Assembly (NCBI GenBank): GCA_029931535.1
Contig: JAQPZY010001033.1
Location: 1 to 64,000 of the forward strand
Direction: 5' to 3'
DNA: 64,000 nucleotides
From: Margaritifera margaritifera
Taxonomy: Eukaryota; Mollusca; Bivalvia; Unionida; Margaritiferidae
Position numbers and translations under genes: made by a program. Below the pieces are notes generated by a model. That model was given only the letters and a program-made list of their open reading frames with translations, was not told the origin of the DNA and did not search any database. This document shows, piece by piece, positions 1-13,800 of this stretch (position 1 is the stretch's first letter; every line of letters starts with the position of its first letter).

Positions 1-178
1 TCTACTTACGATAGTGCTTTTTCCCCTGGCATTATTGACAACTTTAACCTGAAATGGGGGTAGAAAAAACTTCCGTTTCCGAGAGATTCTCGCTCTGTCC
101 GCTGCTGAGAGGTGTGAAAGACGACGTACCTCACTTGGCTATGACAAAAGGGTCAGGCCGAAGAGAGTAGAAATTGGA

Positions 179-181
<3 letters not shown>

Positions 182-209
<28 letters not shown>
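182..209. repeat. Poly-T tract of the satellite unit
   Basis: A run of 28 T follows GGACTC and is followed by AAAAACTCAGG. The tract occurs at the same place in all units, with lengths mostly between about 20 and 30. Copy 15 has only T8 followed by G (around 21535-21543), and copy 10 has a C interruption near 13931. Read on the minus strand it is poly-A, so it could be the fossil tail of a retroposed sequence lying at about 210-334. I do not recognise that sequence. Confidence 0.9.
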
Positions 210-214
<5 letters not shown>

Positions 215-334
215 CTCAGGATGATTCCTGTGCGCTGGCCCCTTGTTACCTTAAGTCACAACCTGTTAGTACTTTTGGCTAGAATGGGAAATGTGTTCCA
301 GGCTGAGCTCAGTATTACAGATAGATCCTAGTGT

Positions 335-607
335 ATCACATATAGGGGTGAAACGATTCATCGATATATCGAAGTATTGATACTTTTGCCATATCGATAT
401 ACATATCGATACAAGAGATGAAGAATCGATACAAAACGATATCTATCCTATATAAGTTACTTTAATCTTCAGCAGTCATGAATAATTATTTGTCGTTTGC
501 CTTCTTATTCTTTAAACTGAGAATCGATAATGTATCGTATCGTAGGCTGTGTATCGTTAATCGTATCGATACGCGGCACAGGTGTATGGTTTCACCCCTA
601 TCACATA
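335..607. mobile_element. hAT-like MITE embedded in each satellite unit
   Basis: The element runs from 343 to 599 (257 bp) and is shown for copy 1; it recurs at the same place in all units. The left end is TAGGGGTGAAACGAT and the right end is its inverse, ATCGTTTCACCCCTA in most units, giving 15-bp terminal inverted repeats. Copy 1 and copies 24-27 have one mismatch in the right end. The sequence ATCACATA occurs directly on both sides (335-342 and 600-607). This is an 8-bp target-site duplication, the size typical of hAT transposons; the last base could be assigned to either element or duplication. There is no coding capacity. The interior is crowded with ATCGATA/TATCGAT words on both strands, like the subterminal transposase-binding repeats of hAT elements (family knowledge). 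Because the same duplication flanks every copy, the insertion predates the amplification. Confidence 0.85.
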
Positions 608-609
608 TG

Positions 610-1405
610 CTCCGGATGATGGAAGTTTATGTGTGATTTCTTTTCCAGGTGTGGTTAAAAGCATCACCAGGATGACATAGCCTTGCATGCAAAATATTGT
701 CCAGATCAGATAAAAAAATTGGTCCGCACATTGGAAGTTTATGTTCGACTCATTTCCAGATGTGGTAAAAAAGCATCATCCGGATGGTATAGCCTTCATG
801 CAAAATCTTGTCCGGATCAGATAAAGAAATTGATCCGCATATGGGAAGTTTACATTCGACATCTTTCCGGGTGTGGTAAAAAAGCATCGCCTTGATGATG
901 TAGCCTTGCATGCAAAATATTGACCGGATCAGATAAAAAAATTAGTCCGCACATTGGAAGTTTACGTTCGATTTCTTTTCTTGATGTGGTAAAAAAGCAT
1001 CGCCCGGATGATGTAGACTTGCATCCAAAATCTGGTCTGGATCAGGTAAAAAAATTGGTCCGCACATTAAAAAATTACATTCGATTTCTTTCCGGATGTG
1101 GTTAAAAAGCATCGCCCGCATGATATAGCCTTGCATGCAAAATTTTGTCCGGATCGAATAAAAAAATTGGTCCGCACATAGGAAGTTTACATTCGATTTC
1201 TTTTCTAGATGTGGTTGAAAGCATCGCTTCAATGATGTATCCTTGCATGCACAATTTTGTGTGGATCCGATTAAAAATATGGTCCGGATGATGGAAGTTT
1301 ACATGCGAAATCTTTTTCAGATCTAGTTAAAAGCATCGCATTGGCAATGAAGGCTTGTATGCAAAATCTTGTCCGAATCTTGTCCGAAATATGGCTCAGA
1401 AAATA
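610..1405. repeat. 112-bp internal subrepeats (about 7 copies) of the satellite unit
   Basis: The landmark GCCTTGCATGCAAAAT and degenerate versions of it occur at about 680, 791, 903, 1016, 1127, 1240 and 1347, so the spacing is 111-113 bp with the last shortened. A second landmark, GGAAGTTTA, recurs with the same period at 621, 733, 844, 956, 1181 and 1293. The subrepeats are clearly degenerate relative to one another, whereas the 1.5-kb units are nearly identical, so the 112-bp amplification is the older event. Each monomer carries the palindrome TTGCATGCAA and usually TCCGGA. The same organisation is present in all full units. Confidence 0.92.
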
Positions 1406-1705
1406 GAAGATTACAAATAGGTCAGCTTCTTTAAGTGTCATGTATCAAACTCAAATACAACTACCCCACCCCCTCCCACGTAGAATGGAGCAGGAACATT
1501 TTGGGTGTGTCAGAACCGCTTTTTCTCCTCTACTTACGATAGTGCTTTTTCCCCTGGCATTATTGACAACTTTAACCTGAAATGGGGGTAGAAAAAACTT
1601 CCGTTTCCGAGAGATTCTCGCTCTGTCCGCTGCTGAGAGGTGTGAAAGACGACGTACCTCACTTGGCTATGACAAAGGGTCAGGCCGAAGAGAGTAGAAA
1701 TTGGA

Positions 1706-1743
<38 letters not shown>

Positions 1744-4700
1744 TCAGGATGATTCCTGTGCGCTGGCCCCTTGTTACCTTAAGTCACAACCTGTTAGTAC
1801 TTTTGGCTAGAATGGGAAATGTGTTCCAGGCTGAGCTCAGTATTACAGATAGATCCTAGTGTATCACATATAGGGGTGAAACGATTCATCGATATATCGA
1901 AGTATTGATACTTTTGCCATATCGATATACATATCGATACAAGAGATGAAGAATCGATACAAAACGATATCTATCCTATATAAGTTACTTTAATCTTCAG
2001 CAGTCATGAATAATTATTTGTCGTTTGCCTTCTTATTCTTTAAACTGAGAATCGATAATGTATCGTATCGTAGGCTGTGTATCGTTAATCGTATCGATAC
2101 GCGGCACAGGTGTATCGTTTCACCCCTATCACATATGCTCTGGATGATGGAAGTTTATGTGTGATTTCTTTTCCAGGTGTGGTTAAAAGCATCACCAGGA
2201 TGACATAGCCTTGCATGCAAAATATTGTCCAGATCAGATAAAAAAATTGGTCCGCACATTGGAAGTTTATGTTCGACTCATTTCCAGATGTGGTAAAAAA
2301 GCATCATCCGGATGGTATAGCCTTTCATGCAAAATCTTGTCCGGATCAGATAAAGAAATTGATCCGCATATGGGAAGTTTACATTCGACATCTTTCCGGG
2401 TGTGGTAAAAAAAGCATCGCCTTGATGATGTAGCCTTGCATGCAAAATATTGACCGGATCAGATAAAAAAATTAGTCCGCACATTGGAAGTTTACGTTCG
2501 ATTTCTTTTCTTCATGTGGTAAAAAAGCATCGCCCGGATGATGTAGACTTGCATCCAAAATCTGGTCTGGATCAGGTAAAAAAATTGGTCCGCACATTAA
2601 AAAATTACATTCGATTTCTTTCCGGATGTGGTTAAAAAGCATCGCCCGCATGATATAGCCTTGCATGCAAAATTTTGTCCGGATCGAATAAAAAAATTGG
2701 TCCGCACATAGGAAGTTTACATTCGATTTCTTTTCTAGATGTGGTTGAAAGCATCGCTTCAATGATGTATCCTTGCATGCACAATTTTGTGTGGATCCGA
2801 TTAAAAATATGGTCCGGATGATGGAAGTTTACATGCGAAATCTTTTTCAGATCTAGTTAAAAGCATCGCATTGGCAATGAAGGCTTGTATGCAAAATCTT
2901 GTCCGAATCTTGTCCGAAATATGGCTCAGAAAATAGAAGATTACAAATAGGTCAGCTTCTTTAAGTGTCATGTATCAAACTCAAATACAACTACCCCACC
3001 CCCTCCCACGTAGAATGGAGCAGGAACATTTTGGGTGTGTCAGAACCGCTTTTTCTCCTCTACTTACGATAGTGCTTTTTCCCCTGGCATTATTGACAAC
3101 TTTAACCTGAAATGGGGGTAGAAAAAACTTCCGTTTCCGAGAGATTCTCGCTCTGTCCGCTGCTGAGAGGTGTGAAAGACGACGTACCTCACTTGGCTAT
3201 GACAAAGGGTCAGGCCGAAGAGAGTAGAAATTGGACTCTTTTTTTTTTTTTTTTTTTTTTTTAAAAACTCAGGATGATTCCTGTGCGCTGGCCCCTTGTT
3301 ACCTTAAGTCACAACCTGTTAGTACTTTTGGCTAGAATGGGAAATGTGTTCCAGGCTGAGCTCAGTATTACAGATAGATCCTAGTGTATCACATATAGGG
3401 GTGAAACGATTCATCGATATATCGAAGTATTGATACTTTTGCCATATCGATATACATATCGATACAAGAGATGAAGAATCGATACAAAACGATATCTATC
3501 CTATATAAGTTACTTTAATCTTCAGCAGTCATGAATAATTATTTGTCGTTTGCCTTCTTATTCTTTAAACTGAGAATCGATAATGTATCGTATCGTAGGC
3601 TGTGTATCGTTAATCGTATCGATACGCGGCACAGGTGTATCGTTTCACCCCTATCACATATGCTCTGGATGATGGAAGTTTATGTGTGATTTCTTTTCCA
3701 GGTGTGGTTAAAAGCATCACCAGGATGACATAGCCTTGCATGCAAAATATTGTCCAGATCAGATAAAAAAATTGGTCCGCACATTGGAAGTTTATGTTCG
3801 ACTCATTTCCAGATGTGGTAAAAAAGCATCATCCGGATGGTATAGCCTTTCATGCAAAATCTTGTCCGGATCAGATAAAGAAATTGATCCGCATATGGGA
3901 AGTTTACATTCGACATCTTTCCGGGTGTGGTAAAAAAGCATCGCCTTGATGATGTAGCCTTGCATGCAAAATATTGACCGGATCAGATAAAAAAATTAGT
4001 CCGCACATTGGAAGTTTACGTTCGATTTCTTTTCTTCATGTGGTAAAAAAGCATCGCCCGGATGATGTAGACTTGCATCCAAAATCTGGTCTGGATCAGG
4101 TAAAAAAATTGGTCCGCACATTAAAAAATTACATTCGATTTCTTTCCGGATGTGGTTAAAAAGCATCGCCCACATGATATAGCCTTGCATGCAAAATTTT
4201 GTCCGGATCGAATAAAAAAATTGGTCCGCACATAGGAAGTTTACATTCAATTTCTTTTCTAGATGTGGTTGAAAGCATCGCTTCAATGATGTATCCTTGC
4301 ATGCACAATTTTGTGTGGATCCGATTAAAAATATGGTCCGGATGATGGAAGTTTACATGCGAAATCTTTTTCAGATCTAGTTAAAAGCATCGCATTGGCA
4401 ATGAAGGCTTGTATGCAAAATCTTGTCCGAATCTTGTCCGAAATATGGCTCAGAAAATAGAAGATTACAAATAGGTCAGCTTCTTTAAGTGTCATGTATC
4501 AAACTCAAATACAACTACCCCACCCCCTCCCACGTAGAATGGAGCAGGAACATTTTGGGTGTGTCAGAACCGCTTTTTCTCCTCTACTTACGATAGTGCT
4601 TTTTCCCCTGGCATTATTGACAACTTTAACCTGAAATGGGGGTAGAAAAAACTTCCGTTTCCGAGAGATTCTCGCTCTGTCCGCTGCTGAGAGGTGTGAA

Positions 4701-4759
4701 AGACGACGTACCTCACTTGGCTATGACAAAGGGTCAGGCCGAAGAGAGTAGAAATTGGA

Positions 4760-4795
<36 letters not shown>

Positions 4796-7700
4796 TCAGG
4801 ATGATTCCTGTGCGCTGGCCCCTTGTTACCTTAAGTCACAACCTGTTAGTACTTTTGGCTAGAATGGGAAATGTGTTCCAGGCTGAGCTCAGTATTACAG
4901 ATAGATCCTAGTGTATCACATATAGGGGTGAAACGATTCATCGATATATCGAAGTATTGATACTTTTGCCATATCGATATACATATCGATACAAGAGATG
5001 AAGAATCGATACAAAACGATATCTATCCTATATAAGTTACTTTAATCTTCAGCAGTCATGAATAATTATTTGTCGTTTGCCTTCTTATTCTTTAAACTGA
5101 GAATCGATAATGTATCGTATCGTAGGCTGTGTATCGTTAATCGTATCGATACGCGGCACAGGTGTATCGTTTCACCCCTATCACATATGCTCTGGATGAT
5201 GGAAGTTTATGTGTGATTTCTTTTCCAGGTGTGGTTAAAAGCATCACCAGGATGACATAGCCTTGCATGCAAAATATTGTCCAGATCAGATAAAAAAATT
5301 GGTCCGCACATTGGAAGTTTATGTTCGACTCATTTCCAGATGTGGTAAAAAAGCATCATCCGGATGGTATAGCCTTTCATGCAAAATCTTGTCCGGATCA
5401 GATAAAGAAATTGATCCGCATATGGGAAGTTTACATTCGACATCTTTCCGGGTGTGGTAAAAAAGCATCGCCTTGATGATGTAGCCTTGCATGCAAAATA
5501 TTGACCGGATCAGATAAAAAAATTAGTCCGCACATTGGAAGTTTACGTTCGATTTCTTTTCTGGATGTGGTAAAAAAGCATCGCCCGGATGATGTAGACT
5601 TGCATCCAAAATCTGGTCTGGATCAGGTAAAAAAATTGGTCCGCACATTAAAAAATTACATTCGATTTCTTTCCGGATGTGGTTAAAAAGCATCGCCCGC
5701 ATGATATAGCCTTGCATGCAAAATTTTGTCCGGATCGAATAAAAAAATTGGTCCGCACATAGGAAGTTTACATTCAATTTCTTTTCTAGATGTGGTTGAA
5801 AGCATCGCTTCAATGATGTATCCTTGCATGCACAATTTTGTGTGGATCCGATTAAAAATATGGTCCGGATGATGGAAGTTTACATGCGAAATCTTTTTCA
5901 GATCTAGTTAAAAGCATCGCATTGGCAATGAAGGCTTGTATGCAAAATCTTGTCCGAATCTTGTCCGAAATATGGCTCAGAAAATAGAAGATTACAAATA
6001 GGTCAGCTTCTTTAAGTGTCATGTATCAAACTCAAATACAACTACCCCACCCCCTCCCACGTAGAATGGAGCAGGAACATTTTGGGTGTGTCAGAACCGC
6101 TTTTTCTCCTCTACTTACGATAGTGCTTTTTCCCCTGGCATTATTGACAACTTTAACCTGAAATGGGGGTAGAAAAAACTTCCGTTTCCGAGAGATTCTC
6201 GCTCTGTCCGCTGCTGAGAGGTGTGAAAGACGACGTACCTCACTTGGCTATGACAAAGGGTCAGGCCGAAGAGAGTAGAAATTGGACTCTTTTTTTTTTT
6301 TTTTTTTTTTTTTAAAAACTCAGGATGATTCCTGTGCGCTGGCCCCTTGTTACCTTAAGTCACAACCTGTTAGTACTTTTGGCTAGAATGGGAAATGTGT
6401 TCCAGGCTGAGCTCAGTATTACAGATAGATCCTAGTGTATCACATATAGGGGTGAAACGATTCATCGATATATCGAAGTATTGATACTTTTGCCATATCG
6501 ATATACATATCGATACAAGAGATGAAGAATCGATACAAAACGATATCTATCCTATATAAGTTACTTTAATCTTCAGCAGTCATGAATAATTATTTGTCGT
6601 TTGCCTTCTTATTCTTTAAACTGAGAATCGATAATGTATCGTATCGTAGGCTGTGTATCGTTAATCGTATCGATACGCGGCACAGGTGTATCGTTTCACC
6701 CCTATCACATATGCTCTGGATGATGGAAGTTTATGTGTGATTTCTTTTCCAGGTGTGGTTAAAAGCATCACCAGGATGACATAGCCTTGCATGCAAAATA
6801 TTGTCCAGATCAGATAAAAAAATTGGTCCGCACATTGGAAGTTTATGTTCGACTCATTTCCAGATGTGGTAAAAAAGCATCATCCGGATGGTATAGCCTT
6901 TCATGCAAAATCTTGTCCGGATCAGATAAAGAAATTGATCCGCATATGGGAAGTTTACATTCGACATCTTTCCGGGTGTGGTAAAAAAGCATCGCCTTGA
7001 TGATGTAGCCTTGCATGCAAAATATTGACCGGATCAGATAAAAAAATTAGTCCGCACATTGGAAGTTTACGTTCGATTTCTTTTCTTCATGTGGTAAAAA
7101 AGCATCGCCCGGATGATGTAGACTTGCATCCAAAATCTGGTCTGGATCAGGTAAAAAAATTGGTCCGCACATTAAAAAATTACATTCGATTTCTTTCCGG
7201 ATGTGGTTAAAAAGCATCGCCCACATGATATAGCCTTGCATGCAAAATTTTGTCCGGATCGAATAAAAAAATTGGTCCGCACATAGGAAGTTTACATTCA
7301 ATTTCTTTTCTAGATGTGGTTGAAAGCATCGCTTCAATGATGTATCCTTGCATGCACAATTTTGTGTGGATCCGATTAAAAATATGGTCCGGATGATGGA
7401 AGTTTACATGCGAAATCTTTTTCAGATCTAGTTAAAAGCATCGCATTGGCAATGAAGGCTTGTATGCAAAATCTTGTCCGAATCTTGTCCGAAATATGGC
7501 TCAGAAAATAGAAGATTACAAATAGGTCAGCTTCTTTAAGTGTCATGTATCAAACTCAAATACAACTACCCCACCCCCTCCCACGTAGAATGGAGCAGGA
7601 ACATTTTGGGTGTGTCAGAACCGCTTTTTCTCCTCTACTTACGATAGTGCTTTTTCCCCTGGCATTATTGACAACTTTAACCTGAAATGGGGGTAGAAAA

Positions 7701-7810
7701 AACTTCCGTTTCCGAGAGATTCTCGCTCTGTCCGCTGCTGAGAGGTGTGAAAGACGACGTACCTCACTTGGCTATGACAAAGGGTCAGGCCGAAGAGAGT
7801 AGAAATTGGA

Positions 7811-7844
<34 letters not shown>

Positions 7845-10800
7845 CTCAGGATGATTCCTGTGCGCTGGCCCCTTGTTACCTTAAGTCACAACCTGTTAGT
7901 ACTTTTGGCTAGAATGGGAAATGTGTTCCAGGCTGAGCTCAGTATTACAGATAGATCCTAGTGTATCACATATAGGGGTGAAACGATTCATCGATATATC
8001 GAAGTATTGATACTTTTGCCATATCGATATACATATCGATACAAGAGATGAAGAATCGATACAAAACGATATCTATCCTATATAAGTTACTTTAATCTTC
8101 AGCAGTCATGAATAATTATTTGTCGTTTGCCTTCTTATTCTTTAAACTGAGAATCGATAATGTATCGTATCGTAGGCTGTGTATCGTTAATCGTATCGAT
8201 ACGCGGCACAGGTGTATCGTTTCACCCCTATCACATATGCTCTGGATGATGGAAGTTTATGTGTGATTTCTTTTCCAGGTGTGGTTAAAAGCATCACCAG
8301 GATGACATAGCCTTGCATGCAAAATATTGTCCAGATCAGATAAAAAAATTGGTCCGCACATTGGAAGTTTATGTTCGACTCATTTCCAGATGTGGTAAAA
8401 AAGCATCATCCGGATGGTATAGCCTTTCATGCAAAATCTTGTCCGGATCAGATAAAGAAATTGATCCGCATATGGGAAGTTTACATTCGACATCTTTCCG
8501 GGTGTGGTAAAAAAGCATCGCCTTGATGATGTAGCCTTGCATGCAAAATATTGACCGGATCAGATAAAAAAATTAGTCCGCACATTGGAAGTTTACGTTC
8601 GATTTCTTTTCTTCATGTGGTAAAAAAGCATCGCCCGGATGATGTAGACTTGCATCCAAAATCTGGTCTGGATCAGGTAAAAAAATTGGTCCGCACATTA
8701 AAAAATTACATTCGATTTCTTTCCGGATGTGGTTAAAAAGCATCGCCCACATGATATAGCCTTGCATGCAAAATTTTGTCCGGATCGAATAAAAAAATTG
8801 GTCCGCACATAGGAAGTTTACATTCAATTTCTTTTCTAGATGTGGTTGAAAGCATCGCTTCAATGATGTATCCTTGCATGCACAATTTTGTGTGGATCCG
8901 ATTAAAAATATGGTCCGGATGATGGAAGTTTACATGCGAAATCTTTTTCAGATCTAGTTAAAAGCATCGCATTGGCAATGAAGGCTTGTATGCAAAATCT
9001 TGTCCGAATCTTGTCCGAAATATGGCTCAGAAAATAGAAGATTACAAATAGGTCAGCTTCTTTAAGTGTCATGTATCAAACTCAAATACAACTACCCCAC
9101 CCCCTCCCACGTAGAATGGAGCAGGAACATTTTGGGTGTGTCAGAACCGCTTTTTCTCCTCTACTTACGATAGTGCTTTTTCCCCTGGCATTATTGACAA
9201 CTTTAACCTGAAATGGGGGTAGAAAAAACTTCCGTTTCCGAGAGATTCTCGCTCTGTCCGCTGCTGAGAGGTGTGAAAGACGACGTACCTCACTTGGCTA
9301 TGACAAAGGGTCAGGCCGAAGAGAGTAGAAATTGGACTCTTTTTTTTTTTTTTTTTTTTTTTTAAAAACTCAGGATGATTCCTGTGCGCTGGCCCCTTGT
9401 TACCTTAAGTCACAACCTGTTAGTACTTTTGGCTAGAATGGGAAATGTGTTCCAGGCTGAGCTCAGTATTACAGATAGATCCTAGTGTATCACATATAGG
9501 GGTGAAACGATTCATCGATATATCGAAGTATTGATACTTTTGCCATATCGATATACATATCGATACAAGAGATGAAGAATCGATACAAAACGATATCTAT
9601 CCTATATAAGTTACTTTAATCTTCAGCAGTCATGAATAATTATTTGTCGTTTGCCTTCTTATTCTTTAAACTGAGAATCGATAATGTATCGTATCGTAGG
9701 CTGTGTATCGTTAATCGTATCGATACGCGGCACAGGTGTATCGTTTCACCCCTATCACATATGCTCTGGATGATGGAAGTTTATGTGTGATTTCTTTTCC
9801 AGGTGTGGTTAAAAGCATCACCAGGATGACATAGCCTTGCATGCAAAATATTGTCCAGATCAGATAAAAAAATTGGTCCGCACATTGGAAGTTTATGTTC
9901 GACTCATTTCCAGATGTGGTAAAAAAGCATCATCCGGATGGTATAGCCTTTCATGCAAAATCTTGTCCGGATCAGATAAAGAAATTGATCCGCATATGGG
10001 AAGTTTACATTCGACATCTTTCCGGGTGTGGTAAAAAAGCATCGCCTTGATGATGTAGCCTTGCATGCAAAATATTGACCGGATCAGATAAAAAAATTAG
10101 TCCGCACATTGGAAGTTTACGTTCGATTTCTTTTCTTCATGTGGTAAAAAAGCATCGCCCGGATGATGTAGACTTGCATCCAAAATCTGGTCTGGATCAG
10201 GTAAAAAAATTGGTCCGCACATTAAAAAATTACATTCGATTTCTTTCCGGATGTGGTTAAAAAGCATCGCCCACATGATATAGCCTTGCATGCAAAATTT
10301 TGTCCGGATCGAATAAAAAAATTGGTCCGCACATAGGAAGTTTACATTCAATTTCTTTTCTAGATGTGGTTGAAAGCATCGCTTCAATGATGTATCCTTG
10401 CATGCACAATTTTGTGTGGATCCGATTAAAAATATGGTCCGGATGATGGAAGTTTACATGCGAAATCTTTTTCAGATCTAGTTAAAAGCATCGCATTGGC
10501 AATGAAGGCTTGTATGCAAAATCTTGTCCGAATCTTGTCCGAAATATGGCTCAGAAAATAGAAGATTACAAATAGGTCAGCTTCTTTAAGTGTCATGTAT
10601 CAAACTCAAATACAACTACCCCACCCCCTCCCACGTAGAATGGAGCAGGAACATTTTGGGTGTGTCAGAACCGCTTTTTCTCCTCTACTTACGATAGTGC
10701 TTTTTCCCCTGGCATTATTGACAACTTTAACCTGAAATGGGGGTAGAAAAAACTTCCGTTTCCGAGAGATTCTCGCTCTGTCCGCTGCTGAGAGGTGTGA

Positions 10801-13800
10801 AAGACGACGTACCTCACTTGGCTATGACAAAGGGTCAGGCCGAAGAGAGTAGAAATTGGACTCTTTTTTTTTTTTTTTTTTTTTTTTTAAAAACTCAGGA
10901 TGATTCCTGTGCGCTGGCCCCTTGTTACCTTAAGTCACAACCTGTTAGTACTTTTGGCTAGAATGGGAAATGTGTTCCAGGCTGAGCTCAGTATTACAGA
11001 TAGATCCTAGTGTATCACATATAGGGGTGAAACGATTCATCGATATATCGAAGTATTGATACTTTTGCCATATCGATATACATATCGATACAAGAGATGA
11101 AGAATCGATACAAAACGATATCTATCCTATATAAGTTACTTTAATCTTCAGCAGTCATGAATAATTATTTGTCGTTTGCCTTCTTATTCTTTAAACTGAG
11201 AATCGATAATGTATCGTATCGTAGGCTGTGTATCGTTAATCGTATCGATACGCGGCACAGGTGTATCGTTTCACCCCTATCACATATGCTCTGGATGATG
11301 GAAGTTTATGTGTGATTTCTTTTCCAGGTGTGGTTAAAAGCATCACCAGGATGACATAGCCTTGCATGCAAAATATTGTCCAGATCAGATAAAAAAATTG
11401 GTCCGCACATTGGAAGTTTATGTTCGACTCATTTCCAGATGTGGTAAAAAAGCATCATCCGGATGGTATAGCCTTTCATGCAAAATCTTGTCCGGATCAG
11501 ATAAAGAAATTGATCCGCATATGGGAAGTTTACATTCGACATCTTTCCGGGTGTGGTAAAAAAGCATCGCCTTGATGATGTAGCCTTGCATGCAAAATAT
11601 TGACCGGATCAGATAAAAAAATTAGTCCGCACATTGGAAGTTTACGTTCGATTTCTTTTCTTCATGTGGTAAAAAAGCATCGCCCGGATGATGTAGACTT
11701 GCATCCAAAATCTGGTCTGGATCAGGTAAAAAAATTGGTCCGCACATTAAAAAATTACATTCGATTTCTTTCCGGATGTGGTTAAAAAGCATCGCCCACA
11801 TGATATAGCCTTGCATGCAAAATTTTGTCCGGATCGAATAAAAAAATTGGTCCGCACATAGGAAGTTTACATTCAATTTCTTTTCTAGATGTGGTTGAAA
11901 GCATCGCTTCAATGATGTATCCTTGCATGCACAATTTTGTGTGGATCCGATTAAAAATATGGTCCGGATGATGGAAGTTTACATGCGAAATCTTTTTCAG
12001 ATCTAGTTAAAAGCATCGCATTGGCAATGAAGGCTTGTATGCAAAATCTTGTCCGAATCTTGTCCGAAATATGGCTCAGAAAATAGAAGATTACAAATAG
12101 GTCAGCTTCTTTAAGTGTCATGTATCAAACTCAAATACAACTACCCCACCCCCTCCCACGTAGAATGGAGCAGGAACATTTTGGGTGTGTCAGAACCGCT
12201 TTTTCTCCTCTACTTACGATAGTGCTTTTTCCCCTGGCATTATTGACAACTTTAACCTGAAATGGGGGTAGAAAAAACTTCCGTTTCCGAGAGATTCTCG
12301 CTCTGTCCGCTGCTGAGAGGTGTGAAAGACGACGTACCTCACTTGGCTATGACAAAGGGTCAGGCCGAAGAGAGTAGAAATTGGACTCTTTTTTTTTTTT
12401 TTTTTTTTTTAAAAAACTCAGGATGATTCCTGTGCGCTGGCCCCTTGTTACCTTAAGTCACAACCTGTTAGTACTTTTGGCTAGAATGGGAAATGTGTTC
12501 CAGGCTGAGCTCAGTATTACAGATAGATCCTAGTGTATCACATATAGGGGTGAAACGATTCATCGATATATCGAAGTATTGATACTTTTGCCATATCGAT
12601 ATACATATCGATACAAGAGATGAAGAATCGATACAAAACGATATCTATCCTATATAAGTTACTTTAATCTTCAGCAGTCATGAATAATTATTTGTCGTTT
12701 GCCTTCTTATTCTTTAAACTGAGAATCGATAATGTATCGTATCGTAGGCTGTGTATCGTTAATCGTATCGATACGCGGCACAGGTGTATCGTTTCACCCC
12801 TATCACATATGCTCTGGATGATGGAAGTTTATGTGTGATTTCTTTTCCAGGTGTGGTTAAAAGCATCACCAGGATGACATAGCCTTGCATGCAAAATATT
12901 GTCCAGATCAGATAAAAAAATTGGTCCGCACATTGGAAGTTTATGTTCGACTCATTTCCAGATGTGGTAAAAAAGCATCATCCGGATGGTATAGCCTTTC
13001 ATGCAAAATCTTGTCCGGATCAGATAAAGAAATTGATCCGCATATGGGAAGTTTACATTCGACATCTTTCCGGGTGTGGTAAAAAAGCATCGCCTTGATG
13101 ATGTAGCCTTGCATGCAAAATATTGACCGGATCAGATAAAAAAATTAGTCCGCACATTGGAAGTTTACGTTCGATTTCTTTTCTTCATGTGGTAAAAAAG
13201 CATCGCCCGGATGATGTAGACTTGCATCCAAAATCTGGTCTGGATCAGGTAAAAAAATTGGTCCGCACATTAAAAAATTACATTCGATTTCTTTCCGGAT
13301 GTGGTTAAAAAGCATCGCCCACATGATATAGCCTTGCATGCAAAATTTTGTCCGGATCGAATAAAAAAATTGGTCCGCACATAGGAAGTTTACATTCAAT
13401 TTCTTTTCTAGATGTGGTTGAAAGCATCGCTTCAATGATGTATCCTTGCATGCACAATTTTGTGTGGATCCGATTAAAAATATGGTCCGGATGATGGAAG
13501 TTTACATGCGAAATCTTTTTCAGATCTAGTTAAAAGCATCGCATTGGCAATGAAGGCTTGTATGCAAAATCTTGTCCGAATCTTGTCCGAAATATGGCTC
13601 AGAAAATAGAAGATTACAAATAGGTCAGCTTCTTTAAGTGTCATGTATCAAACTCAAATACAACTACCCCACCCCCTCCCACGTAGAATGGAGCAGGAAC
13701 ATTTTGGGTGTGTCAGAACCGCTTTTTCTCCTCTACTTACGATAGTGCTTTTTCCCCTGGCATTATTGACAACTTTAACCTGAAATGGGGGTAGAAAAAA

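Larger units (their letters stand above)
1..1528. repeat. Representative satellite unit (copy 1)
   Basis: The architecture is clearest here. Positions 1-181 are unique sequence and 182-209 are a T28 tract. Positions 210-334 are unique, 335-607 are the MITE with its target-site duplications, about 610-1405 are the 112-bp subrepeats, and about 1405-1528 are a unique tail containing CCCCACCCCCTCCCACG. Copy 1 carries variants absent from copy 2: GCTCCGG instead of GCTCTGG after the MITE, TATGGTTTC instead of TATCGTTTC in the right MITE end, and one T fewer near 794. Some of these variants reappear in copies 24-27 at the other end of the array, so copy 1 may be near the left edge, which is not in the window. 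Confidence 0.9.

Noticed and set aside
343..599. A functional promoter suggested by TATATAAG-like words in the MITE
   Set aside because: CTATATAAG occurs once per unit, but no start site, gene or exon follows. AT-rich sequence makes such words common.
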